Notes: generated from the sequence alone by a model not told the origin. Numbered from the stretch's first letter, positions 1 through 5,815 are shown. The stretch is 5,815 nt of DNA from Hyphomicrobiales bacterium (GCA_017304505.1 JAFKKQ010000226.1:1-5815); one strand, 5' to 3'. A program made the numbers and translations.

Positions 1-1
1 G

Positions 2-337
2 TTCCGCAAGGGCGATGTCGCCAAGGAGATGTTCCTCATCATCACGGGGACGTTTTTGGTCAAGGAGATCGGCGTCGAGCTTTCCGCCGGCCGCATCATG
101 GGCGAGCTTGGTTTTATCGCGCCGAAGAACCGCCGCACCCAGACCGTGCAAAGCCTCGACAACGGCGAAGTCCTCACCATCACCTACGACAAGCTGCTGG
201 AGCTTTATTTTCAGAATCCGGAGTTCGGCTACTATTTCCTGCGCCTGACCACCGAGCGGCTAATGCAGAACGTCGCGCGGCTCGAAGGGATCGTGGAGCA
301 GAACAAGCTGCAGACGGCCGCCGCCGTGAAAGGCTGA
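2..337 (+). CDS. Cyclic-nucleotide-binding domain protein, C-terminal part (5' end outside window)
   Basis: The frame is open from the left edge, giving 111 residues that start FRKGDVAKEMFLI and end at TGA 335-337. The order of motifs is that of a cNMP-binding (CAP-type) beta-roll: a GD turn, then MFLIITGTFLV, then GELGFIAPKNRRTQTV. That last stretch matches the phosphate-binding cassette, with a Gly-Glu pair (Glu normally contacts ribose) and an Arg followed by Thr (Arg normally contacts the cyclic phosphate). An alpha-helical tail follows (about the last 40 residues, through TERLMQNVARLEGIVEQNK) and the protein ends without a helix-turn-helix. It therefore does not look like a Crp/Fnr regulator at its C-terminus; it may be a stand-alone sensor or the tail of a membrane protein. 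What precedes the domain cannot be seen. It converges on the metallohydrolase gene with a 14 bp gap, too short for an obvious terminator. The domain call is firm; ligand (cAMP or cGMP) and role are not known. Confidence 0.85.
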   Translation, partial: FRKGDVAKEMFLIITGTFLVKEIGVELSAGRIMGELGFIAPKNRRTQTVQSLDNGEVLTITYDKLLELYFQNPEFGYYFLRLTTERLMQNVARLEGIVEQNKLQTAAAVKG

Positions 338-351
338 CGGAAGGCGGGCGC

Positions 352-1203
352 TTAGAGTTCGACCCGCATTCCTTCGCGGGCGACGATCGTGCCGGGCCGC
401 ATTTTTTCTGCGGCGGCCGCGATCGTATCCATGACACCGTCGTCGTGATCGGGGTCGTGGTGGAACAGGCAGAGCCGCCCGGCGCCGGCGGCGTTTGCCA
501 ATTGCACGCCTTGCTGCCAGCTCGAATGCCCCCAGCCGGCGTGCGCCGGCAGTTCGTCGTCGGTGTAGGTTGCGTCGACGATCACCAGTGCGGCTCCCTT
601 CGCCAGTTCAAGAAGCCGCGGGTCGATCTTGCCGCCGGTTTCGAAGTCGGTGAGGTAGGCGAGGGCGCGGCCGTTGTATTCGATCCGGTAACCGGTCGCG
701 CCGCCGGGGTGGTTGAGCGGGGCGGTTCGCAGCGTCACGCCGGGGCGCGGCTGGATCGTATCGCCGGCACGAAAGTCGCGGAATTCGAGTTTGGCCCGTA
801 ATGCTTCTACCTGCAGGGGAAACAGGGGAAAGCTCATCAGCTTGCGCACGGCCTCCTCGACCCCGCCGGCAGATTGCAGGTTGCCCGCCCACACCCGGAT
901 CACCTGATCCGCCATGAACATCGGCGCGAAGAACGGCAGGCCGACGATATGGTCGATGTGACAATGGCTAAGGAAGATATCGAAGCCGGCGGGGTTCGGC
1001 GTCTCCGTCAGCGTCTGGCCGAGCGCACGGATGCCGGTGCCGGCATCGAAGATGAGGGTGTGGTCGCCGCAGCGGACCTCGACGCAGGGCGTGTTGCCGC
1101 CATAGCGCGCCATGTCCGGCCGGGGGCAGGCGATGCTGCCGCGGACTCCCCAGAATCGAACGGATAGAGAGGAGGCTGAAGCCGATGCTTCATTCAGCGT
1201 CAT
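352..1203 (-). CDS. MBL-fold metallohydrolase (Lactamase_B_2-like, possible phosphodiesterase)
   Basis: A complete 283-residue protein. After about 13 variable residues it opens with VRFWGVRGSIACP and RYGGNTPCVEV, a signature of a bacterial MBL-fold family related to PhnP/RNase Z-type hydrolases. The zinc-site motif HxHxDH is intact (H80, H82, D84, H85 in LSHCHIDHIVGLPFF). Later candidate metal ligands are H165 (NHPGG), D186 (YLTDFE) and H249 or H250 (LFHHDPDHDD). There is no signal peptide or membrane segment, so it is likely cytoplasmic. Family members cleave phosphoester or related bonds; the substrate here is unknown. It lies 135 bp downstream of the adenylate cyclase fragment, on the same strand, so co-transcription is possible. 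With a cNMP-binding gene on its other side, cyclic-nucleotide hydrolysis is a reasonable guess but only that. The ATG at 1203 has a weak purine-rich stretch (GAGAAGG) about 13 nt upstream, so the start is moderately secure. Confidence 0.88.
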   Translation of the reverse strand: MTLNEASASASSLSVRFWGVRGSIACPRPDMARYGGNTPCVEVRCGDHTLIFDAGTGIRALGQTLTETPNPAGFDIFLSHCHIDHIVGLPFFAPMFMADQVIRVWAGNLQSAGGVEEAVRKLMSFPLFPLQVEALRAKLEFRDFRAGDTIQPRPGVTLRTAPLNHPGGATGYRIEYNGRALAYLTDFETGGKIDPRLLELAKGAALVIVDATYTDDELPAHAGWGHSSWQQGVQLANAAGAGRLCLFHHDPDHDDGVMDTIAAAAEKMRPGTIVAREGMRVEL

Positions 1204-1338
1204 AGGGTCAGGCTCGCCTTCTCACCGATTCTCGTCGGTCCGTTCGGGGCGCGCAGCATGGTCCGGGCCGCGCCGGCCGGGAAGTGCGAAACGTCACAGT
1301 CGAGGGCGCCTGCCACAGCTTTATGGGTGCGAACGGCG

Positions 1339-1986
1339 CTATTTGGTTTCCAGCGCGTAAGCGCCATTCCAGTCGTCGGGTGGCGGGCTGGCCTGGAAGA
1401 CGCGGATGCGCTCGGCGTAAACCTTGTAAAGGGTGGCAAACCGGCCGTCCTCGTCCGCAGCCCGGCCTTCCTGGATCGCGGCCAGGGCCGCCTCCCAGTC
1501 GCGGCTGCGATAAAGCGAAAGCATTTTCATGTTCAACTCGCGCCAGCGCTGGAAGCGTTCGGACTTGGCCATGTCGCCGCGGCCGACGATGGCATAGACG
1601 ACCTCGGGTTCCTTCTTGCCCTTCACCGCGATGAAATCCAGCTCGAGCATGGCGAAGCGATCTTTCGCGGCCTGTGCGGTCCTCGAACCGATGATGATCG
1701 GCAGGCCGTAGGACTTGCACTGGCCTTCGAGCCGGGATGCGAGGTTCACGCTGTCGCCCAGCACCGAATAGTCGAAGCGCAGATCCGAGCCCATGTTACC
1801 GACCACACAGGGTCCGGTGTTGATGCCGACGCCGATATGGATCGGAATGAACGGCGCGCCGCCGGCCTGTGCCGCCTGCTCGCGCACCCGAGTGAGCGCG
1901 TCGACGCGGTCAAGCATGTCGAGCGCGGCCTCGCAGGCGTTCAATTCGTGCGTGGGGTCGTAGAGCGGCGCGTTCCAGAACGCCAT
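1339..1986 (-). CDS. 3' ORF of the split cyclase: distal cyclase-domain fragment
   Basis: A 215-residue ORF beginning MAFWNAPLYD, with its ATG inside the promoter-proximal (in minus-strand terms, second) copy of the 19 bp repeat. It holds the rest of the class III cyclase domain: IHIGVGINTGPCVVGNMGS, then DYSVLGDSVNLASRLE with S74, N81 and R85 of this fragment (S597, N604, R608 of the restored protein), and VKGKKEPEVVYAI, the usual end of the domain. About 75 further residues form a helical tail rich in Arg and Trp. It lacks both metal-binding aspartates and so cannot be an independent cyclase. It overlaps the 5' ORF by 77 bp in another frame; translational coupling is conceivable, but no ribosome binding site is evident before this ATG. 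Best read as the distal part of a broken gene. Confidence 0.7.
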   Translation of the reverse strand: MAFWNAPLYDPTHELNACEAALDMLDRVDALTRVREQAAQAGGAPFIPIHIGVGINTGPCVVGNMGSDLRFDYSVLGDSVNLASRLEGQCKSYGLPIIIGSRTAQAAKDRFAMLELDFIAVKGKKEPEVVYAIVGRGDMAKSERFQRWRELNMKMLSLYRSRDWEAALAAIQEGRAADEDGRFATLYKVYAERIRVFQASPPPDDWNGAYALETK

Positions 1987-3574
1987 GATCGTTCCAGAAC
2001 GCCATGATGGCGTCGCCCATGTATTTGTCGATGGTGCCTTTGCGGTCGATGATGGCGTTGGTCAATGGCGTCAGGAAGCTGTTCATCAGCGCCGTCAGAC
2101 CTTGCGGATCGTCCTTGTAAACCTCCGAAATGGTGGTGAAGCCGCGCACATCGCTGAACATGATGGTCATGTCGCGCTGCTCGCCGCCCAGCACCAGCTT
2201 CTCCGGCGACTGCGCCAACTGCGCCACCAAAGCGGGCGAGAGATATTGACCGAAGGCGGAGCGAATCTGGCGGCGCTGATGCTGCTCCTTGACGAAATTC
2301 GCAAACACCAAGGTGAGATAGACCAGCAGGCTCGACAGCAGCGGGAAGGTAACGTCGATCAGGAGCTTCTGCTGGGTGAACAGGACCCACGAGGTTCCGA
2401 GCAGAAACGCGACGAATGCCGCGCCGAACGCCAGCAGCAGCGCCGGCCCGAGGATCGGCGCAAGCCAGATGATCGCCACGCCGAACACGAAGGCGACAAA
2501 CAGCTCGGCGCCAAGGGCGTAGTTCGGCGACGACAGGATTGCGCCGCCGAGGAGGTTCTCCAGCACTTGCGCATGAACCTCGACGCCCGGCATGACCGGA
2601 TCGATCGGCGTCGTCTTCAGGTCGAGAAGCCCCGCGGCAGAGGTGCTGACCAGCACGAGCCGCTGCGCGAAACGGTTGGGGTCGACGCGGCCTTTGATCA
2701 CATCGACAGCGGAGACGTAGCGGGCCTGGTCGTGTGGGGCAAAGTGAATCCAGAGCTGGCCGTTGCGGTCGGTCGGGATTTCAAACTGGGGAATCGCGAC
2801 GCTGCGGATGCCGACGTCGTCGGTGTGGATCAGGATGGTGCTGGCGCCCGCGACGACGCGGAGCATCTCGAACGTCAGCGATGGCATGATCTGGCCTTGC
2901 GCCAGCATCACCATCGGCACGCGGCGAACGATGCCGTCGCGCTCGGTGCGGATGTTGAGGAGGCCGCGGCCGGCAGCCGCCTCGTCAAGTGTCGGAATGC
3001 TGCGCAGAAGACCGGGAAAGGTGAACAGGAACGGCTTGGGATCGGCGCCGAGGGTTGCGAGACCGATCGCTGGACGTTCGGTCTGCGGCTGCGGCGCCGG
3101 CGTGGCGATGCCGGACTCGCCGAGGACGACCTTGGCGCCCTGCATGGCCTGCGCCATCACCTGGTCGTTGCTCGGCAGCGCGCGCAGCCTGTTGCGCGTG
3201 TCGTCGTCGAGGTTGCGGAAAGCGTCCACGGCAAGTGCCGGTGACAGCCGGTCGGGCTCGGCGAACAAGACGTCAAAGGCGATGGTGGCAGCGCCGAGGT
3301 CATGGAGTCGCGCGATCAGGTCGGCGACAAGCGTGCGCGGCCACGGCCATTGGCCAAGCTCGCGCAAGCTGCGCTCGTCGATATCGACGATGACCACCGG
3401 CCGCTCCGCAGCGTCGCGCGGGTACAGGCGTTGAAGCAGGTCAAAGCCCTGCAGCCGCAGTTCCTGCACCGGCCCGGGATCGGCGACGCGCAACGACAGC
3501 AGCGCGGCCAGCAGCGCCACGCACAAGACCCGCGCGGACAGCAATCGCCGCGCCAGACGAGGGAGCCGTTTCAT
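1910..3574 (-). CDS. 5' ORF of the split cyclase: CHASE2 sensor, membrane spans, start of cyclase domain
   Basis: This 554-residue ORF is native up to N528, then carries 26 out-of-frame residues before its stop at 1910-1912. Residues about 13-30 form an N-terminal membrane helix. Residues about 40-345 are the CHASE2 sensor, recognisable by FDLLQRLYPRD, VVIVDIDERSLRELGQWPWPR and AATIAFDVLFAEPD. Three hydrophobic spans follow at about 354-372, 374-398 and 404-427, so the C-terminus would be cytoplasmic. The cyclase domain begins near 462, with the first metal aspartate in FSDVRGFTT (D475), then IDKYMGD with K517 and D521. The transition-state Asn/Arg and the second half of the fold are missing, so this product should be catalytically dead, though it could still sit in the membrane and bind a ligand. 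The ATG at 3574 has no clear Shine-Dalgarno; a loose ACGAGG lies about 15 nt upstream. Confidence 0.8.
   Translation of the reverse strand: MKRLPRLARRLLSARVLCVALLAALLSLRVADPGPVQELRLQGFDLLQRLYPRDAAERPVVIVDIDERSLRELGQWPWPRTLVADLIARLHDLGAATIAFDVLFAEPDRLSPALAVDAFRNLDDDTRNRLRALPSNDQVMAQAMQGAKVVLGESGIATPAPQPQTERPAIGLATLGADPKPFLFTFPGLLRSIPTLDEAAAGRGLLNIRTERDGIVRRVPMVMLAQGQIMPSLTFEMLRVVAGASTILIHTDDVGIRSVAIPQFEIPTDRNGQLWIHFAPHDQARYVSAVDVIKGRVDPNRFAQRLVLVSTSAAGLLDLKTTPIDPVMPGVEVHAQVLENLLGGAILSSPNYALGAELFVAFVFGVAIIWLAPILGPALLLAFGAAFVAFLLGTSWVLFTQQKLLIDVTFPLLSSLLVYLTLVFANFVKEQHQRRQIRSAFGQYLSPALVAQLAQSPEKLVLGGEQRDMTIMFSDVRGFTTISEVYKDDPQGLTALMNSFLTPLTNAIIDRKGTIDKYMGDAIMAFWNDHGVLERAALRPHARIERLRGRARHA
1971..2008. 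repeat. Perfect 19 bp tandem duplication causing a +1 frameshift
   Basis: Copy one is 1971-1989 and copy two 1990-2008, both cgttccagaacgccatgat, directly abutting. The match is exactly 19 bp: the bases flanking the pair (1970 g against 1989 t, and 2009 g against 1990 c) do not extend it. On the coding (minus) strand the unit reads ATC ATG GCG TTC TGG AAC G, encoding the conserved I-M-A-F-W-N after the second metal aspartate of the cyclase. Removing one unit restores the reading frame exactly. Confidence 0.97.
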
Positions 3575-3803
3575 GATGAGCGGACCGGGCCTCGTTTTCG
3601 GTTATCGGGTTTGGGCATGCGGGCCTGGGCTGGATTTCACGCTGGTTCGCTTCGGCGCGATGGTAGCGAAGGACTGCGGATTCCGGCAACATCTTGCATC
3701 GGACCTCACTGGCCGGGCGTTTTGCACGGGTCGCCCGTGTTGCCCTTGACCCGCATTGTCTGCGATTGTGCCAGCGAAGACACCGGCAGTCAGGGAGCAC
3801 ATT
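3575..3803. promoter_or_regulatory. Divergent intergenic region between the cyclase and ubiD-family genes
   Basis: These 229 bp separate the divergently transcribed cyclase (minus) and decarboxylase (plus), so promoters for both should lie here. I see one TTGACC at 3746-3751 on the plus strand that could be a -35 element, but no convincing -10 hexamer at 16-18 bp from it. I see no long inverted repeat that would suggest an operator, and no riboswitch-like structure. The call rests on gene orientation rather than on recognised promoter sequences. Confidence 0.4.
3792..3797 (+). promoter_or_regulatory. Ribosome binding site of the UbiD-family gene
   Basis: AGGGAG ends 6 nt before the GTG at 3804-3806, an ideal Shine-Dalgarno distance. 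It decides the start: the longer open frame back to a TTG at 3756 has no comparable purine tract. From the GTG the protein begins MANKDLRDWISGVEAAGELKAI, the usual N-terminal layout of the family. Confidence 0.7.
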
Positions 3804-5237
3804 GTGGCGAATAAGGACTTGCGCGATTGGATCAGTGGCGTTGAGGCGGCGGGGGAGCTGAAGGCCATCAAAGGCGCGGAGCCCAAGGAGGAGATCGGCG
3901 GCATCGTCGATATCTATATGCGCAAGATGGGCAACCCGGCCGTGCTGTTCGACGACGTGCCGGGATTCCCCAAGGGCCATCGTGTCCTCGCCAACATCCT
4001 CACCTCGATCCCGCGCATCAATATTGCGCTCGGCCTGCCGCCGGAAACGTCGGAGATGGAGCTGACGCAATGGTGGCGCAGCTATTTCCGCAACGCGCCC
4101 TCGCATCCGGTGAAGGCGGTCAACGGCGGCCCGCTGCTCGACAACGTGATGTCGGGCGCGGAGGTGAACATCCAGAAAATCCCGACCCCGGTGTGGCACG
4201 AACTCGACGGCGGTCCCTTCATCGGCACCGCGTGCCTGGTGGTGATGAAGGACCCCGACAGTGGCTGGGTGAATTACGGCACTTATCGCGTGCAGTCGCA
4301 CGAGCCCAACGTCGCCTCCGTGATGATGTCGCCCGGCAAGCACGGCTTCGTCATCATGCGCAAGTATCACGAGCGCGGGCAGCCGTGCCCGGTGGCGGTG
4401 GTCGCCGGCGTGCATCCGGCGATGGTCATGCTCGGCGGCATCGAGATTCCCTACGGCAAGAACGAGTTGGAGGCCGCGGGCGGCATCCTCGGCGAGCCGG
4501 TCGAGGTGGTGAACATGCCCAAGACCGGCCTGCCGGTGCCGGCGAACTGCGAGATTGCCTTCGAGGGTTTCATCCATCCCGGCGACAGGATCAAGGAAGG
4601 GCCGCTCGGCGAGTGGACCGGCTATTACGCCAGCGGCAGCGATCTCGAGCCCGCCATCCGCATCGAAACCATGATGCATCGCGACAACCCGATCCTGGTC
4701 GGCGCGATCCCGGCGGTGCCGCCGAACGACAACACGTTCTATTTTGGGGCCTATCGCGCGGGCGCGATCTGGAATCAGCTCGAAGCGGCCGGCATTCCGG
4801 AGGTGAAGGGCGTGTGGACGCACCAGGCCGGCGGCAGCCGCTTCATGATGGTCGTTTCGATCAAGACGCTCTACGGCGGGCATTCCAAGCAGGCCGCGAT
4901 GGTGGCGGCGCACTGCCATGCCGGCGCCTACAACAACCGCTGGACCATCGTGGTGGACGACGACATCGACCCCACGAATTTCGACGACGTGGTGTGGGCG
5001 ATGTGCACGCGCTGCGATCCGCGCGACCAGGTTGACATCATCGACGGCGGCTGGTCTTCGGCGCTCGATCCGATGTGCTACGACACGGCGGACGACCGGC
5101 GGAATTCGCGGGTCATCATCGACGCCTGCATTCCGTTCCGGCGCAAGAAGACGTTCCCGAAAGTCGCCCGCTCCAGCAAGGCGCTGGACGAGCGGATGCG
5201 GGCCAAATGGGCGAAGGACCTGCCAAAGGGGTTTTGA
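3804..5237 (+). CDS. UbiD-family (prenylated-FMN-dependent) decarboxylase
   Basis: A complete 477-residue protein, within the usual size of UbiD-type (de)carboxylases. These enzymes use prenylated FMN, made by a UbiX partner, to decarboxylate or carboxylate aromatic or alpha,beta-unsaturated acids. The N-terminus, DLRDWISGVEAAGELKAIKG, is the family opening. The active-site block NYGTYRVQ supplies the likely metal/prFMN-binding N157 and the catalytic R162. H180 (GKHG) sits 23 residues after N157, as in the metal-ligand pair N168/H191 of fungal Fdc1; the third ligand is probably a Glu in NELEAAG. The E-x4-E catalytic pair is present in KEGPLGEWTGYY (E265, E270). The C-terminal GGHSKQAAMVAAH and VVDDDIDPTNFDDVVWA are also typical of the family. 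All key residues appear intact, so it should be active. No ubiX-like gene is in view, and the substrate (ubiquinone precursor or a catabolic aromatic acid) cannot be told from the sequence. It stands alone on its strand, with repeats downstream. Confidence 0.92.
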   Translation: MANKDLRDWISGVEAAGELKAIKGAEPKEEIGGIVDIYMRKMGNPAVLFDDVPGFPKGHRVLANILTSIPRINIALGLPPETSEMELTQWWRSYFRNAPSHPVKAVNGGPLLDNVMSGAEVNIQKIPTPVWHELDGGPFIGTACLVVMKDPDSGWVNYGTYRVQSHEPNVASVMMSPGKHGFVIMRKYHERGQPCPVAVVAGVHPAMVMLGGIEIPYGKNELEAAGGILGEPVEVVNMPKTGLPVPANCEIAFEGFIHPGDRIKEGPLGEWTGYYASGSDLEPAIRIETMMHRDNPILVGAIPAVPPNDNTFYFGAYRAGAIWNQLEAAGIPEVKGVWTHQAGGSRFMMVVSIKTLYGGHSKQAAMVAAHCHAGAYNNRWTIVVDDDIDPTNFDDVVWAMCTRCDPRDQVDIIDGGWSSALDPMCYDTADDRRNSRVIIDACIPFRRKKTFPKVARSSKALDERMRAKWAKDLPKGF

Positions 5238-5268
5238 GGCGCGCGATCCAAGGAGGGAATCTCTCCAT

Positions 5269-5355
5269 CGTCATGGCCGGACTTGATCCGGCCATCCACG
5301 TCTTGAAAGGATTCTTCCTTTTAGATGGATGCGCGGGTCAAGCCCGCGCATGACG
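5269..5355. repeat. Composite palindromic intergenic repeat, unit 1
   Basis: The element starts CGTCAT and ends ATGACG, an inverted pair. Inside are two hairpins: an 8 bp stem ATGGCCGG/CCGGCCAT (5273-5280 with 5288-5295, 7 nt loop) and a 9 bp stem ATGCGCGGG/CCCGCGCAT (5329-5337 with 5343-5351, 5 nt loop). It begins 31 bp after the decarboxylase stop. Its plus-strand translation includes VMAGLDPAIHV, a peptide common among spurious alphaproteobacterial ORFs, which fits a dispersed repeat. It may aid transcript end stability; no T-tract follows, so it is not a classic intrinsic terminator. Confidence 0.75.
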
Positions 5356-5397
5356 AACTCACATTTTCCCCGTCTGACGCAAGTATCGGCCCATCCA

Positions 5398-5500
5398 CGT
5401 CATTCCGGGCCGGCCGAAGGCCGGACCGGAATCAGAGCCACACTTTGAATCCGCAACTGGATTCCGGGTTCGCTCGCTGATGCGAGCGCCCCGGAATGAC
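5398..5500. repeat. Composite palindromic intergenic repeat, unit 2
   Basis: A second, different element is bounded by a 10 bp inverted pair, GTCATTCCGG (5399-5408) and CCGGAATGAC (5491-5500). Its left hairpin has a 14 bp stem with one mismatch (5402-5415 with 5419-5432) around the loop GAA. Its right hairpin pairs ATTCCGGG (5461-5468) with CCCGGAAT (5490-5497), and CGCTCGC (5471-5477) with GCGAGCG (5482-5488) around TGAT. It ends 7 bp short of the permease stop codon, so it lies in that gene's immediate 3' end. The two-hairpin plan parallels unit 1 although the stem sequences differ. Confidence 0.75.
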
Positions 5501-5507
5501 CGGGGCC

Positions 5508-5815
5508 CTAGCCCCCGCCGAAATTCATCTCCTGCCTTCGCGTCGCCCAGCCGGTGAAGCGGCGCTCCAGCAGCGCGAAGATGACGTAGGTGGCGATGCC
5601 CATCGAGGCGATCACGAACACGCCGGCGAACATCAGCGGCACGCGGAATTGCGACGCCGCCTGCAGCATCAGGTAGCCGATGCCGTCGTTCGAGGCGATC
5701 GTCTCGGAAATGACCGAGCCGACGAAGGCGAGCGTGATCGACACCTTCAGCGAGGCGAAGAAGTAGGGCAGCGTGCGCGGCAGGCCGACCTTGCGCAGGA
5801 TGTCGAGCCGCGAGG
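5508..5815 (-). CDS. ABC transporter permease, SsuC/TauC-like, C-terminal part (5' end outside window)
   Basis: About 101 residues are visible, open to the right edge and ending at TAG (5510-5508). The stretch LDILRKVGLPRTLPYFFASLKVSI has the form of the cytoplasmic coupling (EAA-like) loop of binding-protein-dependent permeases, with the conserved Gly and the later Pro. VSITLAFVGSVISETI, then GIGYLMLQAASQFRVPLMFAGVFVIASMGIA in two parts, complete the last membrane helices; the tail FALLERRFTGWATRRQEMNF is cytoplasmic. This pattern belongs to the nitrate/sulfonate/taurine/thiamine-precursor importer group, inner-membrane proteins that work with an ATPase and a periplasmic binding protein, presumably encoded to the right. 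An in-frame GTG at 5744 is internal and not the true start. The substrate cannot be judged. It converges on the decarboxylase gene, with the two repeats between them. Confidence 0.87.
   Translation of the reverse strand, partial: SRLDILRKVGLPRTLPYFFASLKVSITLAFVGSVISETIASNDGIGYLMLQAASQFRVPLMFAGVFVIASMGIATYVIFALLERRFTGWATRRQEMNFGGG

Larger units (their letters stand above)
1339..3574 (-). pseudogene. CHASE2-domain class III adenylate cyclase, frameshifted by a 19 bp tandem duplication
   Basis: Two overlapping minus-strand ORFs together encode one cyclase of standard architecture: a short N-terminal membrane anchor, an extracytoplasmic CHASE2 sensor, three further membrane spans and a C-terminal cyclase domain. 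The frame breaks at 1971-2008, where cgttccagaacgccatgat occurs twice in direct succession. Deleting either copy (19 bp, one base more than six codons) joins DAIMAFWN directly to APLYDPTHEL and gives an uninterrupted 738-residue protein, as expected of an intact family member. In that restored protein the metal-binding aspartates are D475 and D521, the adenine-selecting pair is K517 and S597 (Lys plus Ser/Thr suggests ATP and the IIIb subclass), and the transition-state residues are N604 and R608; all are present. The gene therefore looks recently broken rather than decayed. Its natural product would be cAMP made in response to an unknown periplasmic signal. An assembly or sequencing error is the main alternative. 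Confidence 0.85.

Noticed and set aside
1204..1338. Extra gene or terminator between the cyclase and the metallohydrolase
   Set aside because: The 135 bp gap holds only shadow frames and scattered GC-rich partial palindromes without a T-tract; nothing there can be supported.
1985..3244. 419-codon open frame on the plus strand across the cyclase gene
   Set aside because: It lies antisense to the CHASE2 and membrane coding sequence, is rich in Arg, His, Gln and Asp as expected of a GC-rich shadow frame, and has no recognisable domain.
3746..3774. TTGACC as a sigma-70-type -35 box for the decarboxylase
   Set aside because: The hexamer at the correct spacing (TGCCAG) is not a believable -10, so no promoter is claimed here.
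3756..3803. TTG at 3756 as the decarboxylase start (16 extra residues)
   Set aside because: There is no ribosome binding site before it, whereas the GTG at 3804 has AGGGAG at 6 nt and yields the family's normal N-terminus.
3441..4919. 492-codon open frame on the minus strand across the decarboxylase gene
   Set aside because: It is antisense to a clear UbiD-family gene, with low-complexity His/Arg/Ala composition and no motif. Long antisense frames are common in GC-rich genomes.
4070..5035. 321-codon plus-strand frame inside the decarboxylase gene
   Set aside because: It is an out-of-frame shadow with an Arg-rich composition and no domain; the overlapping frame carries all UbiD motifs.
5273..5351. 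Intrinsic terminator for the decarboxylase gene
   Set aside because: The hairpins are strong but no run of T follows either stem, and they are better explained as parts of a dispersed repeat.
5075..5353. Small plus-strand ORF ending in MAGLDPAIHV and about 20 further residues
   Set aside because: It starts out of frame inside the decarboxylase gene and ends in palindromic repeat unit 1; this peptide is a known spurious product of such repeats.

Overview
The window is GC-rich, densely coding DNA. It looks like a chromosomal segment from an alphaproteobacterium of the Bradyrhizobium/Rhodopseudomonas group (Nitrobacteraceae). The pointers are strong G/C third-position bias, the kinds of genes present, and palindromic intergenic repeats starting CGTCAT and ending ATGACG, whose chance translation gives the MAGLDPAIH peptide often seen as a spurious ORF in these genomes. 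The assignment to a group is inference; no marker gene is present.

Layout, left to right. (1) Bases 2-337, plus strand: the C-terminal 111 codons of a cyclic-nucleotide-binding-domain protein, cut by the window edge. (2) Bases 352-1203, minus strand: a complete metallo-beta-lactamase-fold hydrolase, converging on gene 1 with a 14 bp gap. (3) Bases 1339-3574, minus strand: a CHASE2-transmembrane-class III adenylate cyclase gene broken by a perfect 19 bp tandem duplication (1971-1989 and 1990-2008). Removing one copy restores a single 738-residue frame. As it stands, the gene gives a 554-residue ORF (CHASE2, membrane part, first third of the cyclase domain) and an overlapping 215-residue ORF (the rest of the cyclase domain). 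(4) A 229 bp divergent intergenic region. (5) Bases 3804-5237, plus strand: a complete UbiD-family, prenyl-FMN-type decarboxylase. (6) Bases 5238-5507: an intergenic stretch with two composite palindromic repeats. (7) Bases 5508-5815, minus strand: the C-terminal end of an ABC transporter permease of the SsuC/TauC type, cut by the right edge.

The left half reads as a possible cyclic-nucleotide cluster: a membrane cyclase with an extracytoplasmic sensor, a downstream co-directional metallohydrolase that could act on a phosphodiester, and a cyclic-nucleotide-binding protein. Only the proximity and domain content are seen; the functional link is inferred. The right half (UbiD decarboxylase and transporter permease) has no evident connection to it.

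The most notable observation is the exact 19 bp duplication. It falls immediately after the second metal-binding aspartate of the cyclase domain. It could be a recent loss-of-function mutation, a reversible slippage switch, or an assembly error. I found no sign of a wholly new system, CRISPR array, tRNA, rRNA or insertion sequence.
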